Made by a program: the position numbers and the translations under genes. This document shows, piece by piece, positions 8,436-17,126 of a stretch of DNA of 64,000 bases; position 1 is the first letter of the stretch, and every line of letters starts with the position of its first letter. The notes beneath the pieces were generated by a model that saw only the letters and a program-made list of their open reading frames with translations, had not been told where the DNA came from and did no database searches. Source of the DNA: Duganella sp. CF458 (GTDB lineage: Bacteria; Pseudomonadota; Gammaproteobacteria; Burkholderiales; Burkholderiaceae_D); NCBI RefSeq assembly GCF_900113115.1, contig NZ_FOOF01000013.1, positions 1-64,000 of the forward strand. The letters are read 5' to 3'.

Positions 8436-9149
8436 ATGAGCGAGCTCGCCACCCGCGTGCGGGATACGCTAGCCACGCTCGAACGCGTTGCGGAAGAGTT
8501 CTCGCCTGCCGTTTTCGCCTCCAGCCTGGCCGCCGAGGACATGGTCCTGACGGACCTGATCCTGAAAGCCGGCCTGCCGATCGGTATCTTTTCGCTGGAG
8601 ACCGGCCGCCTGCACAAGGAAACCCTGGGCATGGTGGAGCGCGTGCAGGAGCGCTACGGCTACGAGATCGCGCTGTACCGGCCGGTGCAGGCAGACATCG
8701 ACGCCTATGTGGAAAAGAAAGGCCTGAACGCCTTCTACGACAGCGTTGAACTGCGCAAGGAATGCTGCCAGATCCGCAAGGTTGAACCGCTTGGCCGCGC
8801 CTTGATCGGCAAGAAATCCTGGGTCACCGGCCAGCGTCGCGCCCAATCTGCAACCCGCTCCGACCTTTCGGTGCAGGAGTATGATGGCTCGCACGGCATG
8901 GAAAAGTTCAATCCCCTGGCCGATTGGTCGGAACAGGAAGTGTGGGACTACATCCGCGCCAACGACGTGCCTTTCAACCCGCTGCACGAACAGGGTTATC
9001 CGTCGATCGGCTGCGAACCCTGCACCCGCGCCATCCAGCCGGGCGAAGATGTCCGCGCCGGCCGCTGGTGGTGGGAAAACCCGGACTCGAAGGAATGCGG
9101 CTTGCACCTGGTAGACGGCAAACTGATTCGAATTAAGAAAGTAGGCTAA
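8436..9149 (+). CDS. cysH: APS reductase (thioredoxin-dependent)
   Basis: Assimilatory reductase of the CysH family, 237 aa. It releases sulfite from adenylyl sulfate using thioredoxin. Besides the catalytic ECGLH motif near the C-terminus, it has the paired ECCQIRK and IGCEPC motifs that bind a [4Fe-4S] cluster. These mark enzymes using APS and are missing from the E. coli-type PAPS reductases. The PP-loop-like VFASSLAAEDMVL lies near the start. The absence of an APS kinase gene in this operon agrees with the APS route. The gene is 2 nt after DUF934 and is followed immediately by cysD. Confidence 0.92.
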   Translation: MSELATRVRDTLATLERVAEEFSPAVFASSLAAEDMVLTDLILKAGLPIGIFSLETGRLHKETLGMVERVQERYGYEIALYRPVQADIDAYVEKKGLNAFYDSVELRKECCQIRKVEPLGRALIGKKSWVTGQRRAQSATRSDLSVQEYDGSHGMEKFNPLADWSEQEVWDYIRANDVPFNPLHEQGYPSIGCEPCTRAIQPGEDVRAGRWWWENPDSKECGLHLVDGKLIRIKKVG

Positions 9150-10073
9150 ATGAACGCACTGGTAGAACAACACGTCAATTCGCGCCACCTGGACGCGCTG
9201 GAGTCGGAAGCCATCCACATCCTGCGCGAAGTTGCCGCCGAATGCTCGAACCCTGCCCTGCTGTTCAGCGGCGGCAAGGACTCCGTGGTGCTGTTGCGCC
9301 TTGCGGAAAAGGCTTTCCGTCCAGGGAAGTTCCCATTCCCGCTGGTACACATCGACACCGGCCACAACTTCCCGGAAGTGATCGAGTTCCGCGACCGCCG
9401 CGTGGCCGAACTGGGCGAGCGCCTGATCGTCGGCTCGGTGGAGGATTCGATCAAGAAGGGCACCGTGCGCCTGCGTAACCCGGCCACCGATTCGCGCAAC
9501 GCCGCGCAGGCCGTGACGCTGCTGGAAACCATCGCCGAGCATGGCTTCGACGCCTGCATCGGCGGCGCGCGCCGCGACGAGGAAAAAGCCCGCGCCAAGG
9601 AACGCATCTTCTCCTTCCGCGACGAATTCGGCCAATGGGACCCGAAGGCACAGCGCCCGGAACTGTGGGACCTGTATAACACCCGCGTCCACCCGGGCGA
9701 AAACATGCGCGTGTTCCCGATCTCGAACTGGACCGAGCTGGATGTCTGGCAGTACATCGCCCGCGAAAAACTGGCCCTGCCATCGATCTACTTTGCGCAC
9801 GAGCGCCAGGTCATCCCGCGCAACGGCCTGCTGGTGCCGCTGACCGGCCTGACCCCGGCCCGCGAAGGCGAAACCATCGAGACCCAGGTGGTGCGCTTCC
9901 GCACCGTGGGCGACATCTCCTGCACCTGCCCGGTCTCCTCCGACGCTGCCGACGTGGACGCGATCATCGCCGAAACGGCAGTGACCCAGGTCACCGAGCG
10001 CGGCGCCACCCGGATGGACGACCAGACCTCCGAAGCCTCCATGGAAAAACGCAAGAAGCAAGGATACTTCTGA
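9150..10073 (+). CDS. cysD: Sulfate adenylyltransferase small subunit
   Basis: Catalytic subunit of ATP sulfurylase, which makes APS from sulfate and ATP with the GTPase CysN, 307 aa. The ATP pyrophosphatase signature FSGGKDSVVLLRLAEKAF is at about residues 39-56, followed by LVHIDTGHNFPEVIEFRD and the IGGARRDEEKARAKERIFSF block. Length and motifs are standard for the family. The ATG starts right after the cysH stop, and the stop overlaps the cysN start by one base, so the two subunits should be co-translated. Confidence 0.95.
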   Translation: MNALVEQHVNSRHLDALESEAIHILREVAAECSNPALLFSGGKDSVVLLRLAEKAFRPGKFPFPLVHIDTGHNFPEVIEFRDRRVAELGERLIVGSVEDSIKKGTVRLRNPATDSRNAAQAVTLLETIAEHGFDACIGGARRDEEKARAKERIFSFRDEFGQWDPKAQRPELWDLYNTRVHPGENMRVFPISNWTELDVWQYIAREKLALPSIYFAHERQVIPRNGLLVPLTGLTPAREGETIETQVVRFRTVGDISCTCPVSSDAADVDAIIAETAVTQVTERGATRMDDQTSEASMEKRKKQGYF

Positions 10074-11380
10074 TGAACGCACTGAACGACAACCTGAACC
10101 AACGCAACCTGCTGCGCTTCATCACCGCCGGCTCCGTCGACGACGGCAAGAGCACCCTGATCGGCCGCCTGCTGTTCGACAGCAAGGGCATCTTCGCCGA
10201 CCAGCTGGCAGCCGTCTCGCGCGCCAAGCATAAGCGCACTGTGGGCGATACCATCGACCTGTCCCTGCTGACCGACGGCCTGGAAGCCGAACGCGAGCAA
10301 GGCATCACCATCGACGTGGCCTATCGCTACTTCGCTACTCCCAAGCGCAAGTTCATCATCGCCGACACCCCGGGCCACGAGCAGTACACCCGCAATATGG
10401 TGACCGGCGCCTCCACCGCCGACGCCGTGATCATCCTGGTCGACGTGTCGAAAGTGAAGCTGCGCGAAGACGGCGGCGTGGACCTGCTGATCCAGACCAA
10501 GCGCCACTCCACCATTGCCCACCTGCTGCAGATCGAGCACGTGGTGGTGGCCGTGAACAAGATGGACCTGGTGAACTACGACCAGGACGTGTACCAGCGC
10601 ATCGTCAAGGCGTATCTTGAATTCGCAGCCACCCTGGGCATCAAGGACGTCAAGACCATTCCGCTGTCGGCATTGGCCGGCGACAACGTGGTCGACGCCG
10701 GCGAGCGCATGCCGTGGTACCAGGGCCCTACCCTGATCGAACTGCTGGAAGACCTGTCGGTGTACGACGAAACGCACGGCGCGGCGTTCCGCTTCCCGGT
10801 GCAGCTGGTGGCGCGCCACAACGGCCACGAAGCCAACGACTTCCGCGGCTACATGGGCCGTATCGAGGCGGGCAACGTCAAGGTTGGCGACAAGCTGGTG
10901 GTGCAGCCTTCCGGCCAGAGCGCAACGGTCAAGGAGATCGTCACTTTCGACGGCTCCCTGCAAAGCGCCAGCGCCGGCCAGTCGGTCACCATCGTGCTGG
11001 AAGAATATGTGGACGTGTCGCGCGGCGACCTGCTGGCCTCGAGCACGCAGCCGGCTTCCCTGCTCAAGCAAGTGAGCGCCGACGTCTGCTGGCTGTCCGA
11101 GGAGCCGCTGGACCTGCGGTGCAAATACTGGATCAAGCACGGCACCAGGCAGACTGCTGCCAAAGTGAGCAAAATCGACTCCATCCTTGACATCAACACC
11201 CAGCAGCGGCACGATGCCGATGCGTTGAAGCTGAACGACGTAGCGCGCATTGCGCTGACCGTGCAGCAGGCACTGGCGGCCGATGCCTATTCGGATATCC
11301 GCGCCACCGGCGCCTTCATCCTGATCGATGAGGTCACGCACCAGACAGTAGCCGCAGGCATGATCCGCCTCGGCGAATAA
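10073..11380 (+). CDS. cysN: Sulfate adenylyltransferase GTPase subunit
   Basis: EF-Tu-like regulatory GTPase of ATP sulfurylase, 435 aa. G1 is GSVDDGKST (about 23-31), the switch region contains GITIDVAYRYF, G3 is DTPGHEQYTRNM and G4 is NKMD. Beta-barrel domains follow from about residue 235. The protein ends after the second barrel, so it is not a CysNC fusion and lacks APS kinase. This fits the APS-type reductase upstream. It overlaps cysD by one base. Confidence 0.95.
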   Translation: MNALNDNLNQRNLLRFITAGSVDDGKSTLIGRLLFDSKGIFADQLAAVSRAKHKRTVGDTIDLSLLTDGLEAEREQGITIDVAYRYFATPKRKFIIADTPGHEQYTRNMVTGASTADAVIILVDVSKVKLREDGGVDLLIQTKRHSTIAHLLQIEHVVVAVNKMDLVNYDQDVYQRIVKAYLEFAATLGIKDVKTIPLSALAGDNVVDAGERMPWYQGPTLIELLEDLSVYDETHGAAFRFPVQLVARHNGHEANDFRGYMGRIEAGNVKVGDKLVVQPSGQSATVKEIVTFDGSLQSASAGQSVTIVLEEYVDVSRGDLLASSTQPASLLKQVSADVCWLSEEPLDLRCKYWIKHGTRQTAAKVSKIDSILDINTQQRHDADALKLNDVARIALTVQQALAADAYSDIRATGAFILIDEVTHQTVAAGMIRLGE

Positions 11381-11403
11381 CAACGCCAGACAGGAGCCTG
11401 CGC

Positions 11404-12120
11404 ATGCCATACGGGAAGGTGTATTTGATTGGAGCTGGACCGGGGGCGCAGGACCTGATCACCATGCGCGGCGCACGCCTGCTGGCGCAAGCCGAAGTTG
11501 TGCTGTACGACGCGCTGGTGACCGAAGAAATGCTGGAACTCTGTGCGCAGGCAGAGAAGATCTCGGTCGGCAAACGCGCCGGCCAGCGTTCCACCGCCCA
11601 AGGCTTGATCAACCAGCAGCTGGTCGATTGCGCCGCGCGCTACCGCATGGTGGTTCGCCTCAAAGGCGGCGACCCGATGCTGTTCGGCCGCGCCGACGAG
11701 GAATTGTCGGCGCTCGAACAGCACGGCATCGAGGTCGAAGTCGTTCCCGGCATCACCACCGCGGTAGCCGCCGCCGCAGCGACGCAACAGCCGCTGACCA
11801 AGCGCGGCGTGGCGCGCAGCGTGGCATTCTTCACCTCCTCCACCGCGCCGGGCCATCCGGAAGAACTGACGATTCCGTCTACCGACACCCTGGTCCAGTA
11901 CATGGGCGGGCGCGAAGCAATCGCCACCGCCAACAACCTGCTGTCGCAGGGGCGCTCGCCGGACACCCCGGTGGTGGTGGTCGAGAATGTCAGCCGTTCG
12001 GACCAGCACGTCGAACGCATCACCCTGGCTGAGCTGGCACATGGCCTGCCGGCGGCGCACGGCCCGGTGCTGGTCATGCTGGGCAAGGCAATGGCGCCGC
12101 GGCCGCAGCAAAAACGGTAA
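11404..12120 (+). CDS. cobA: Uroporphyrinogen-III C-methyltransferase
   Basis: SAM-dependent enzyme that makes precorrin-2, the first dedicated step to siroheme, 238 aa. The glycine-rich VYLIGAGPGAQDLITMRGA at the N-terminus and LKGGDPMLFGRADEE in the middle are diagnostic. This is the methyltransferase domain alone; the dehydrogenase/chelatase half found in CysG of enterics is missing. The final chelation could use SirB at 12868; the dehydrogenase step is not in the window. Its place at the end of the cys operon matches the siroheme demand of sulfite reductase. CAGGAG precedes the start. Confidence 0.93.
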   Translation: MPYGKVYLIGAGPGAQDLITMRGARLLAQAEVVLYDALVTEEMLELCAQAEKISVGKRAGQRSTAQGLINQQLVDCAARYRMVVRLKGGDPMLFGRADEELSALEQHGIEVEVVPGITTAVAAAAATQQPLTKRGVARSVAFFTSSTAPGHPEELTIPSTDTLVQYMGGREAIATANNLLSQGRSPDTPVVVVENVSRSDQHVERITLAELAHGLPAAHGPVLVMLGKAMAPRPQQKR

Positions 12121-12151
12121 AATATCGTCCTCTTGCAATGAGAGGAACAAG

Positions 12152-12898
12152 ATGAGCCAAGCCCACGAAGTCCTGGAGCGCGCCCGCAATGCGCGCCTGG
12201 CAGGCAAATACGAAGACGCCCTGCGCGACCACCTGTGGTTCCACGAGCATGCGCTCGAAGACGACCCGACCCTGGCCGGCGTCCGCCTGTCGTTCGCCCT
12301 GCGCGACTGGATCTACCTTGCCGAACAGTTCCCGCTGGCGCGCCGCGCGCTGCAGGCGATCCGCGACCGCGACACCCAGCGCATCCTGAACGGCAGCGCC
12401 ACGCTGGGGCGCTTCCATGACGTCAGCGCGATCAATAGCGCGCTGGGCGAGGAGCGCGCCACCCACGACCTGTTCACCCAGATCGACGCCCAGCTACCCG
12501 AACTGGCCAAGGATTGCGCCGAACTGGCCCTGCCGGCCCTGGTGGCGGTGGAAGATTTCCAGCTGGCGCGCCGCTACCTGTCCGACCCGGTGGCGCGCAT
12601 CGCCGCCCTGGCCAAGCGCGTCAACGACTTCGCGGAAGACCTGGCCAGGCGCGGCAACACCTCGTCCGCCCCGCAATTGCTGGCTTTCGTGCTGAACTAC
12701 ACCAAGGAAGTACGCCTGGTGGTGGAAGTCTTGCGCCGCCTGGGCGAAGATGAGGAAGTGGCCAAGGCAAGTGCCGCCGCACTCGACTCCCTGAAGTCGG
12801 AAGCCCTGCGCGATGCCGTGCAGCGCGAATTCGACAACCCTGGCAGCACCATTGCCGCCATGGTGGCTCACGCCAAAGGCAGCGACGACAAGCAATAA
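12152..12898 (+). CDS. Unknown helical-repeat protein downstream of cobA
   Basis: A 248-aa soluble protein that I do not recognise, almost entirely predicted alpha-helical, with TPR-like pairs such as LERARNARLAGKYEDALRD, LRDWIYLAEQFPLARRAL and PALVAVEDFQLARRYL. An AGAGGA site sits upstream of the ATG at 12152; the much longer upstream frame would overlap cobA and is rejected. It lies 31 nt after cobA and may belong to the cys operon. Its last 31 bases overlap the end of sirB on the opposite strand. Confidence 0.75.
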   Translation: MSQAHEVLERARNARLAGKYEDALRDHLWFHEHALEDDPTLAGVRLSFALRDWIYLAEQFPLARRALQAIRDRDTQRILNGSATLGRFHDVSAINSALGEERATHDLFTQIDAQLPELAKDCAELALPALVAVEDFQLARRYLSDPVARIAALAKRVNDFAEDLARRGNTSSAPQLLAFVLNYTKEVRLVVEVLRRLGEDEEVAKASAAALDSLKSEALRDAVQREFDNPGSTIAAMVAHAKGSDDKQ

Positions 12899-13257
12899 TC
12901 CGTCATCGCCCGCAGCACGGTGGGATCTTCCCCCACCGCGCCGACGGCGCGGATTGTCACGCCAGGATGCGCCAGGCGCATTTCATCAAGGATCAGCGGC
13001 AGGTCGCGCAGGACATGGCCGCCCTGCCCCAGAAACACCGGCACCACCGTGACATCGTCGACGCCCTGCGCCGCAAGCGCTGCCACCCGTTCCGGCAGGC
13101 GCGGCGCCATCAACTCCAGGAAGGCCAGCGAGACATCAAGATCGGGCTCGCTCGCCGCGACCCGCAGTTTGATCATCTCACGCAATTGTTCGAACGGCGC
13201 CGCCCAACTGGCGGAACGGGCGCCATGCGCGAACAGCACCAGCGCACGGCCGGCCAT
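12868..13257 (-). CDS. sirB: CbiX/SirB-type sirohydrochlorin chelatase
   Basis: Small single-domain chelatase of the CbiX family, 129 aa. It inserts ferrous iron into sirohydrochlorin to give siroheme, or cobalt on the way to cobalamin. The N-terminal LVLFAHGARSASW contains the metal-binding His, and VTVVPVFLGQGGHVLRDLP contains the second conserved His. The length fits the short CbiX(S)/SirB class. It starts one base after the lptG stop, so it is the last gene of an lptF-lptG-sirB operon, yet it lies end to end with the sulfur operon that needs siroheme. Iron specificity is inferred from that context. Confidence 0.88.
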   Translation of the reverse strand: MAGRALVLFAHGARSASWAAPFEQLREMIKLRVAASEPDLDVSLAFLELMAPRLPERVAALAAQGVDDVTVVPVFLGQGGHVLRDLPLILDEMRLAHPGVTIRAVGAVGEDPTVLRAMTDYCLSSLPLA

Positions 13258-13258
13258 G

Positions 13259-14428
13259 CTAATGCCGCTCCACCCAGTAAAGGGCGCCCAGCGCCAGCAA
13301 CAGGTATAGCAGGCTTGGCATCAGCGCCGTCAGGAATGCCGGCAGCGCCGACAACAGGCCGATATGCGAGAACAGCGTGTTCACCAGCAGGAAGCTGACG
13401 CCGATCATGATGCCGATGAAGATTTTCAGGCTCACGCCGCCGGCACGGGTGTGCAGGTAGGCGAAAGGCAGCGCCAGCGCCATCAGCACGAAGATTGCCA
13501 GCGGGTCGAACAGCTTTTTCCAGAAGGCGATCTTGAAGCGTTCCGTGCCCTGCTTGTTTTCCTGCAGGTGGCGGGTATACACGGCCAGTTCATTGACCGA
13601 CATGTGCTCGGGATCGGAGGCCGACACCGACAGGATTTTCGGCGTGATCTCGGAAATGAGCTCCTTGCTGGCATGCCGCTTGATCTCCACCGCGCTGCTC
13701 GCCTGCGCGTAATTATTGGCCAGGTTGGCTTGCGCGCCTTCCGCCGCCAATGCCGGGTTGCTGAAGATATTCTCCGTCACCTCATTCAACAGCCAGGTAT
13801 TGCTGCCCTTGAAGGAAGCGGTCTTGGCGTAGGTCAGCGTGCGCAGGCGGAAACGGTTGTCAAAGTCGTACAGCTTGACATCCACCAGCTGGCCGTCCGA
13901 GCGCACCTCGCGCACATTGAAGAAGCGCGTACCCTGCACCTCGCCGGTCATGCCTTCGCTCTTGATGATGTCCTTGGTCCACATGCCGGAACGGAACTCC
14001 GACGACACCGTGGCGCCACGGCCCATCAGGCGCACCTTTTCCGCCACCGGCGCCAGGCGCGGCGTAATCAGTTCGCCAAAGATGAAGGCAATCAGCACCA
14101 GGACCAGCCCGACCTTGCCGACCATGACCGCGGCCATGCGCGTCGACATCGACGAGGCGCGCATGATCGTGAATTCGGAGGTCGACGCGAACTGCGCCAT
14201 GGTATAGATGGTGCCGATCAGCGCCGCCACCGGCAGCACCTCGTTCACGTGCTGGGGCAGCATCGTCAGCGTGAACAAGGCGGCATGCTGCATGCCATAC
14301 CCGTTCTTGCCAACGACAGGCAGCTCGCCGGTCAAGTCGAAGAATGCCTGCAACCCAAGCAAGGCGGCCAGTGCAAAAGCGACCGCCTGCAGGATCGAAA
14401 CGAAGAAGTAGCGTTGCAGGGTGCTCAT
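13259..14428 (-). CDS. lptG: LPS export permease LptG
   Basis: Inner-membrane subunit of the LptB2FG transporter that extracts lipopolysaccharide and feeds the LptC-LptA-LptD bridge, 389 aa. It has an N-terminal membrane bundle, with MSTLQRYFFVSILQAVAFALA starting TM1 (first 20 residues are the usual LptG start), a large periplasmic beta-jellyroll region (about 130-280) and C-terminal membrane helices (about 300-385). The ATG at 14428 overlaps the lptF stop by four bases; longer starts upstream run into lptF and are rejected. Gene order lptF-lptG divergent from pepA is conserved in proteobacteria. Confidence 0.93.
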   Translation of the reverse strand: MSTLQRYFFVSILQAVAFALAALLGLQAFFDLTGELPVVGKNGYGMQHAALFTLTMLPQHVNEVLPVAALIGTIYTMAQFASTSEFTIMRASSMSTRMAAVMVGKVGLVLVLIAFIFGELITPRLAPVAEKVRLMGRGATVSSEFRSGMWTKDIIKSEGMTGEVQGTRFFNVREVRSDGQLVDVKLYDFDNRFRLRTLTYAKTASFKGSNTWLLNEVTENIFSNPALAAEGAQANLANNYAQASSAVEIKRHASKELISEITPKILSVSASDPEHMSVNELAVYTRHLQENKQGTERFKIAFWKKLFDPLAIFVLMALALPFAYLHTRAGGVSLKIFIGIMIGVSFLLVNTLFSHIGLLSALPAFLTALMPSLLYLLLALGALYWVERH

Positions 14429-15540
14429 TTGCGTGCCCCCCGCTTGAACGCGGCCCACATGGCGCGCGGATGGTAGCGGTAATTCACGTTCAGGCGCCAG
14501 GCAAACAATGCCAGCACCGCCAGCGCCATCGCCAGGTGCAGTGGCCACCAGCTCATGCCAAAGGTGAAGTTGCCGCGCCGGATGCCGGACTCGAACACGT
14601 TGATCAGGTTGTTATAAGTGAAGAAGATCAGCACAGCGAGAATCAGGTTGACCGAACTGCCCGCGCGCGGATTGACGAAGCCCAGCGGGATCGCCAGCAT
14701 CGACAGCGCCAGGCAGGCCAGCGGCAGCGACATGCGCCACATGAGTTCCCCCTTGGCCGGATTGGTGCCGGCGGCGATCAGCTCCGACGTCGGCAGGGTC
14801 TTGGTTTCCTTCTGGCCGTCGGACTCGGAGGACTGCTGCGAAACGCGCATGCTGTAGCGCTCGAACTCCATGCTCTGGAAATCGGCGTCGCCCGGCTTGC
14901 CCTGGTAGCGGCGTCCGTTCTTCAGAACCAGGTGGCGGTCGCCGGAAGGCAGCGTCTCGATCACGCCCTCGCTCGCCACGACCACGGAAGTACCCTTGGC
15001 ATCAACCTGGTTGACGAACACGTTGCGCACCACCGCACTGCTGCCGGACACGCCCTCCACAAAGAAGATGCGGTTGGCCGACGAGGATTCCTTGAACTGG
15101 CCCGGAGAAACCTTCTGCAGGTCTTCGCGTTTGGTGAAACGCTCGATGTACTCGGCGCTCTTCGAGCGCGCCCACGGCGTTGCATAAAAACTGAGTGCAC
15201 CGGTCAACAGGATCAGCGGCAGGACAAACAGGAACACCGGCTTGACGAAGCGCGTCAGGCTGACGCCCGCGGCAAACCAGACCACCATCTCCGAATCCTT
15301 GTAGATGCGGGTCACCACCATCAGCACCGAAATAAAACTGGTGAAAATAAGGACAATTGGCAGATAATTCAGGGCTGCGAACGCGATAAGCGCGATGACA
15401 TCGCTGGACGCGACCTTGCCGCCTGCGGCTTTGCCGAGGATCGAGATCAGGGTCCACGTCAGGAGGATCGAGAACAGTACCGTAAAGGAAGCCCCGGCTG
15501 AGCTGACCAGCTCACGGCGGAGGGCGCGATGGAAAATCAT
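14425..15540 (-). CDS. lptF: LPS export permease LptF
   Basis: Partner permease of LptG in the LPS transporter, 371 aa. It starts MIFHRALRRELVSSAGASF as is usual for LptF. It has TM segments near residues 15-35, 55-75 and 100-120, a periplasmic jellyroll (about 125-265) and three further TM segments near the C-terminus. It is divergent from pepA with 42 nt between the start codons, so the two promoters must overlap closely. Coupled to lptG by ATGA. Confidence 0.93.
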   Translation of the reverse strand: MIFHRALRRELVSSAGASFTVLFSILLTWTLISILGKAAGGKVASSDVIALIAFAALNYLPIVLIFTSFISVLMVVTRIYKDSEMVVWFAAGVSLTRFVKPVFLFVLPLILLTGALSFYATPWARSKSAEYIERFTKREDLQKVSPGQFKESSSANRIFFVEGVSGSSAVVRNVFVNQVDAKGTSVVVASEGVIETLPSGDRHLVLKNGRRYQGKPGDADFQSMEFERYSMRVSQQSSESDGQKETKTLPTSELIAAGTNPAKGELMWRMSLPLACLALSMLAIPLGFVNPRAGSSVNLILAVLIFFTYNNLINVFESGIRRGNFTFGMSWWPLHLAMALAVLALFAWRLNVNYRYHPRAMWAAFKRGARK

Positions 15541-15548
15541 TCGACGTT

Positions 15549-15554
15549 TATAAT
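15549..15554 (+). promoter_or_regulatory. Consensus -10 box upstream of pepA
   Basis: A perfect TATAAT lies 29 nt before the pepA ATG in the 42-nt lptF-pepA gap, but no good -35 hexamer is visible 17 nt upstream. The complementary strand of the same AT-rich patch offers TATAAA for lptF, so the divergent promoters probably overlap. Confidence 0.45.
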
Positions 15555-15582
15555 TCGTTCTACAAAATTAAGGAGAAACCAA

Positions 15583-17079
15583 ATGGACTTTAGCATAAAA
15601 GCACTCGACGCCAAGAACACCATCGCCAGCACCAAAAGCGGCTGCATCGTGGTCGGCGTCTTCGAAAACAAGAAACTCTCGAAAGCGGCTAAAGCCCTCG
15701 ACGGCGCAGGCGAGATCACCGCTGCACTGAAATCCGGCGACATTACCGGCAAGGCCGGCACCACCCTGCTGCTGCGCGGCCTGAAAGGCGCTGCCGCCGA
15801 TCGCGTGCTGCTGGTAGGGCTGGGTGCCGATGAAGCAGTCGCCGAAAAAGCCATCGGTTCCGCCATCAACGCTGCCATCAGGGCGCTGGGCACCGTCGCT
15901 TCGACCGACGCTATTATCGCACTGCCGCTGGAAGAAGTGAAAGGCCGCGACGCCAACTGGGCGATCCGCTCCGTGGTGCTGGCAGGCCGCGACGCCGTCT
16001 ACCGCACCGACGCGCAGAAGTCCAAGAAAGACCCGGCATGGGCCGGCCCCAAGAAGCTGGCACTGGCCGTTGCAAACAATGCCGGCAACAAGCTGGCGCT
16101 GTCGCAGGCAGTGGCCACCGCCAACGGCATGGAACTGACCAAGGACCTGGGCAACCTGTCCGCCAACGTCTGCACCCCGACCTACCTGGCCAACGTCGCC
16201 AAGAAACTGGGCAAGGACTTCGGCTTTGAAGTCGAGATCCTGGACCGCAAGCAGATGGAAGCCCTGAAGATGGGTTCCTTCCTGTCCGTGACCAACGGCT
16301 CCGAGCAGGCGCCCAAGTTCATCGTCCTGAAACACAAAGGCGGCAAGGCCAAGGATGCGCCGACCGTCCTGGTGGGCAAAGGCATCACCTTCGACACCGG
16401 CGGCATTTCGATCAAGGCCGGTCCCGGCATGGACGAGATGAAATACGATATGTGCGGCGCCGGCTCCGTGCTGGGCACCTTCCGCGCCATCGGCGAAATG
16501 GGCCTGAAGTCCAACGTGGTCGGCATCGTGGCCGCATGCGAAAACATGCCGTCGGGCCGCGCCACCAAGCCGGGCGACATCGTCACCTCGATGAACGGCC
16601 TGACCATCGAAATCCTGAACACCGACGCCGAAGGCCGCCTGATCCTGTGCGACGCCCTGACCTACGCCGAGCGCTTCAATCCGGCCGCCGTGATCGACGT
16701 GGCAACCCTGACCGGCGCCTGCATCGTCGCCCTGGGCCACCATAACAGCGGCGTGTTCGCGCGCGACGACGACGCCGGCAATGCGCTGGTCGACGCCCTG
16801 ATGGCATCGGGCAAAGCCACCGGCGACACCGCATGGCGCCTGCCGATCGGCGAACAGTACAACGAGCAACTGAAGTCCAACTTCGCGGACCTGGCCAATA
16901 TCGGCTCCCCGGGCGGCGCATCCTGCACCGCTGCGGCCTTCCTGGAAAACTTCACCCGCAAGTTCCCATGGGCCCACGTCGATATCGCCGGCACCGCCTG
17001 GAAGTCGGGCGCCGCCAAAGGCGCCACCGGCCGTCCGGTGCCGATGCTGACCAACTTCCTGATCGGCCGCGCCGGCTGA
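15583..17079 (+). CDS. pepA: Leucyl (cytosol) aminopeptidase
   Basis: M17-family metallo-aminopeptidase, 498 aa. The N-terminal macro-like domain spans about 1-160 and the catalytic domain follows. It carries the two-metal ligands in GKGITFDTGGISIK and MDEMKYDMCGAGS and the family signature NTDAEGRLIL. AGGAG precedes the ATG at 15583; the in-frame ATG at 15529 would overlap lptF and lacks a site. In some proteobacteria this protein also binds DNA, for example in cer recombination, which cannot be judged here. It is followed by a strong hairpin, so transcription probably ends there. Confidence 0.95.
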   Translation: MDFSIKALDAKNTIASTKSGCIVVGVFENKKLSKAAKALDGAGEITAALKSGDITGKAGTTLLLRGLKGAAADRVLLVGLGADEAVAEKAIGSAINAAIRALGTVASTDAIIALPLEEVKGRDANWAIRSVVLAGRDAVYRTDAQKSKKDPAWAGPKKLALAVANNAGNKLALSQAVATANGMELTKDLGNLSANVCTPTYLANVAKKLGKDFGFEVEILDRKQMEALKMGSFLSVTNGSEQAPKFIVLKHKGGKAKDAPTVLVGKGITFDTGGISIKAGPGMDEMKYDMCGAGSVLGTFRAIGEMGLKSNVVGIVAACENMPSGRATKPGDIVTSMNGLTIEILNTDAEGRLILCDALTYAERFNPAAVIDVATLTGACIVALGHHNSGVFARDDDAGNALVDALMASGKATGDTAWRLPIGEQYNEQLKSNFADLANIGSPGGASCTAAAFLENFTRKFPWAHVDIAGTAWKSGAAKGATGRPVPMLTNFLIGRAG

Positions 17080-17096
17080 TTGCTGAGGTGAGCAAC

Positions 17097-17126
17097 AAAA
17101 AAGCCGGGGAACCCGGCTTTTTCTTT
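17097..17126. terminator. Bidirectional terminator between pepA and the lipoprotein gene
   Basis: AAAAGCCGGG (17099-17108) pairs with CCCGGCTTTT (17112-17121) around a 3-nt loop, with T-rich flanks on both strands. It can end both pepA (plus) and the convergent gene at 17125 (minus). Confidence 0.85.

Noticed and set aside
10073..11380. Elongation factor EF-Tu or SelB
   Set aside because: GTPase motifs are similar, but pairing with cysD and the VDDGKST/RRHSTIAHLL-type region identify CysN.
8469..11410. Two antisense frames of about 540 aa opposite cysH, cysD and cysN
   Set aside because: They result from GC-rich codons of strongly conserved enzymes and show no family features.
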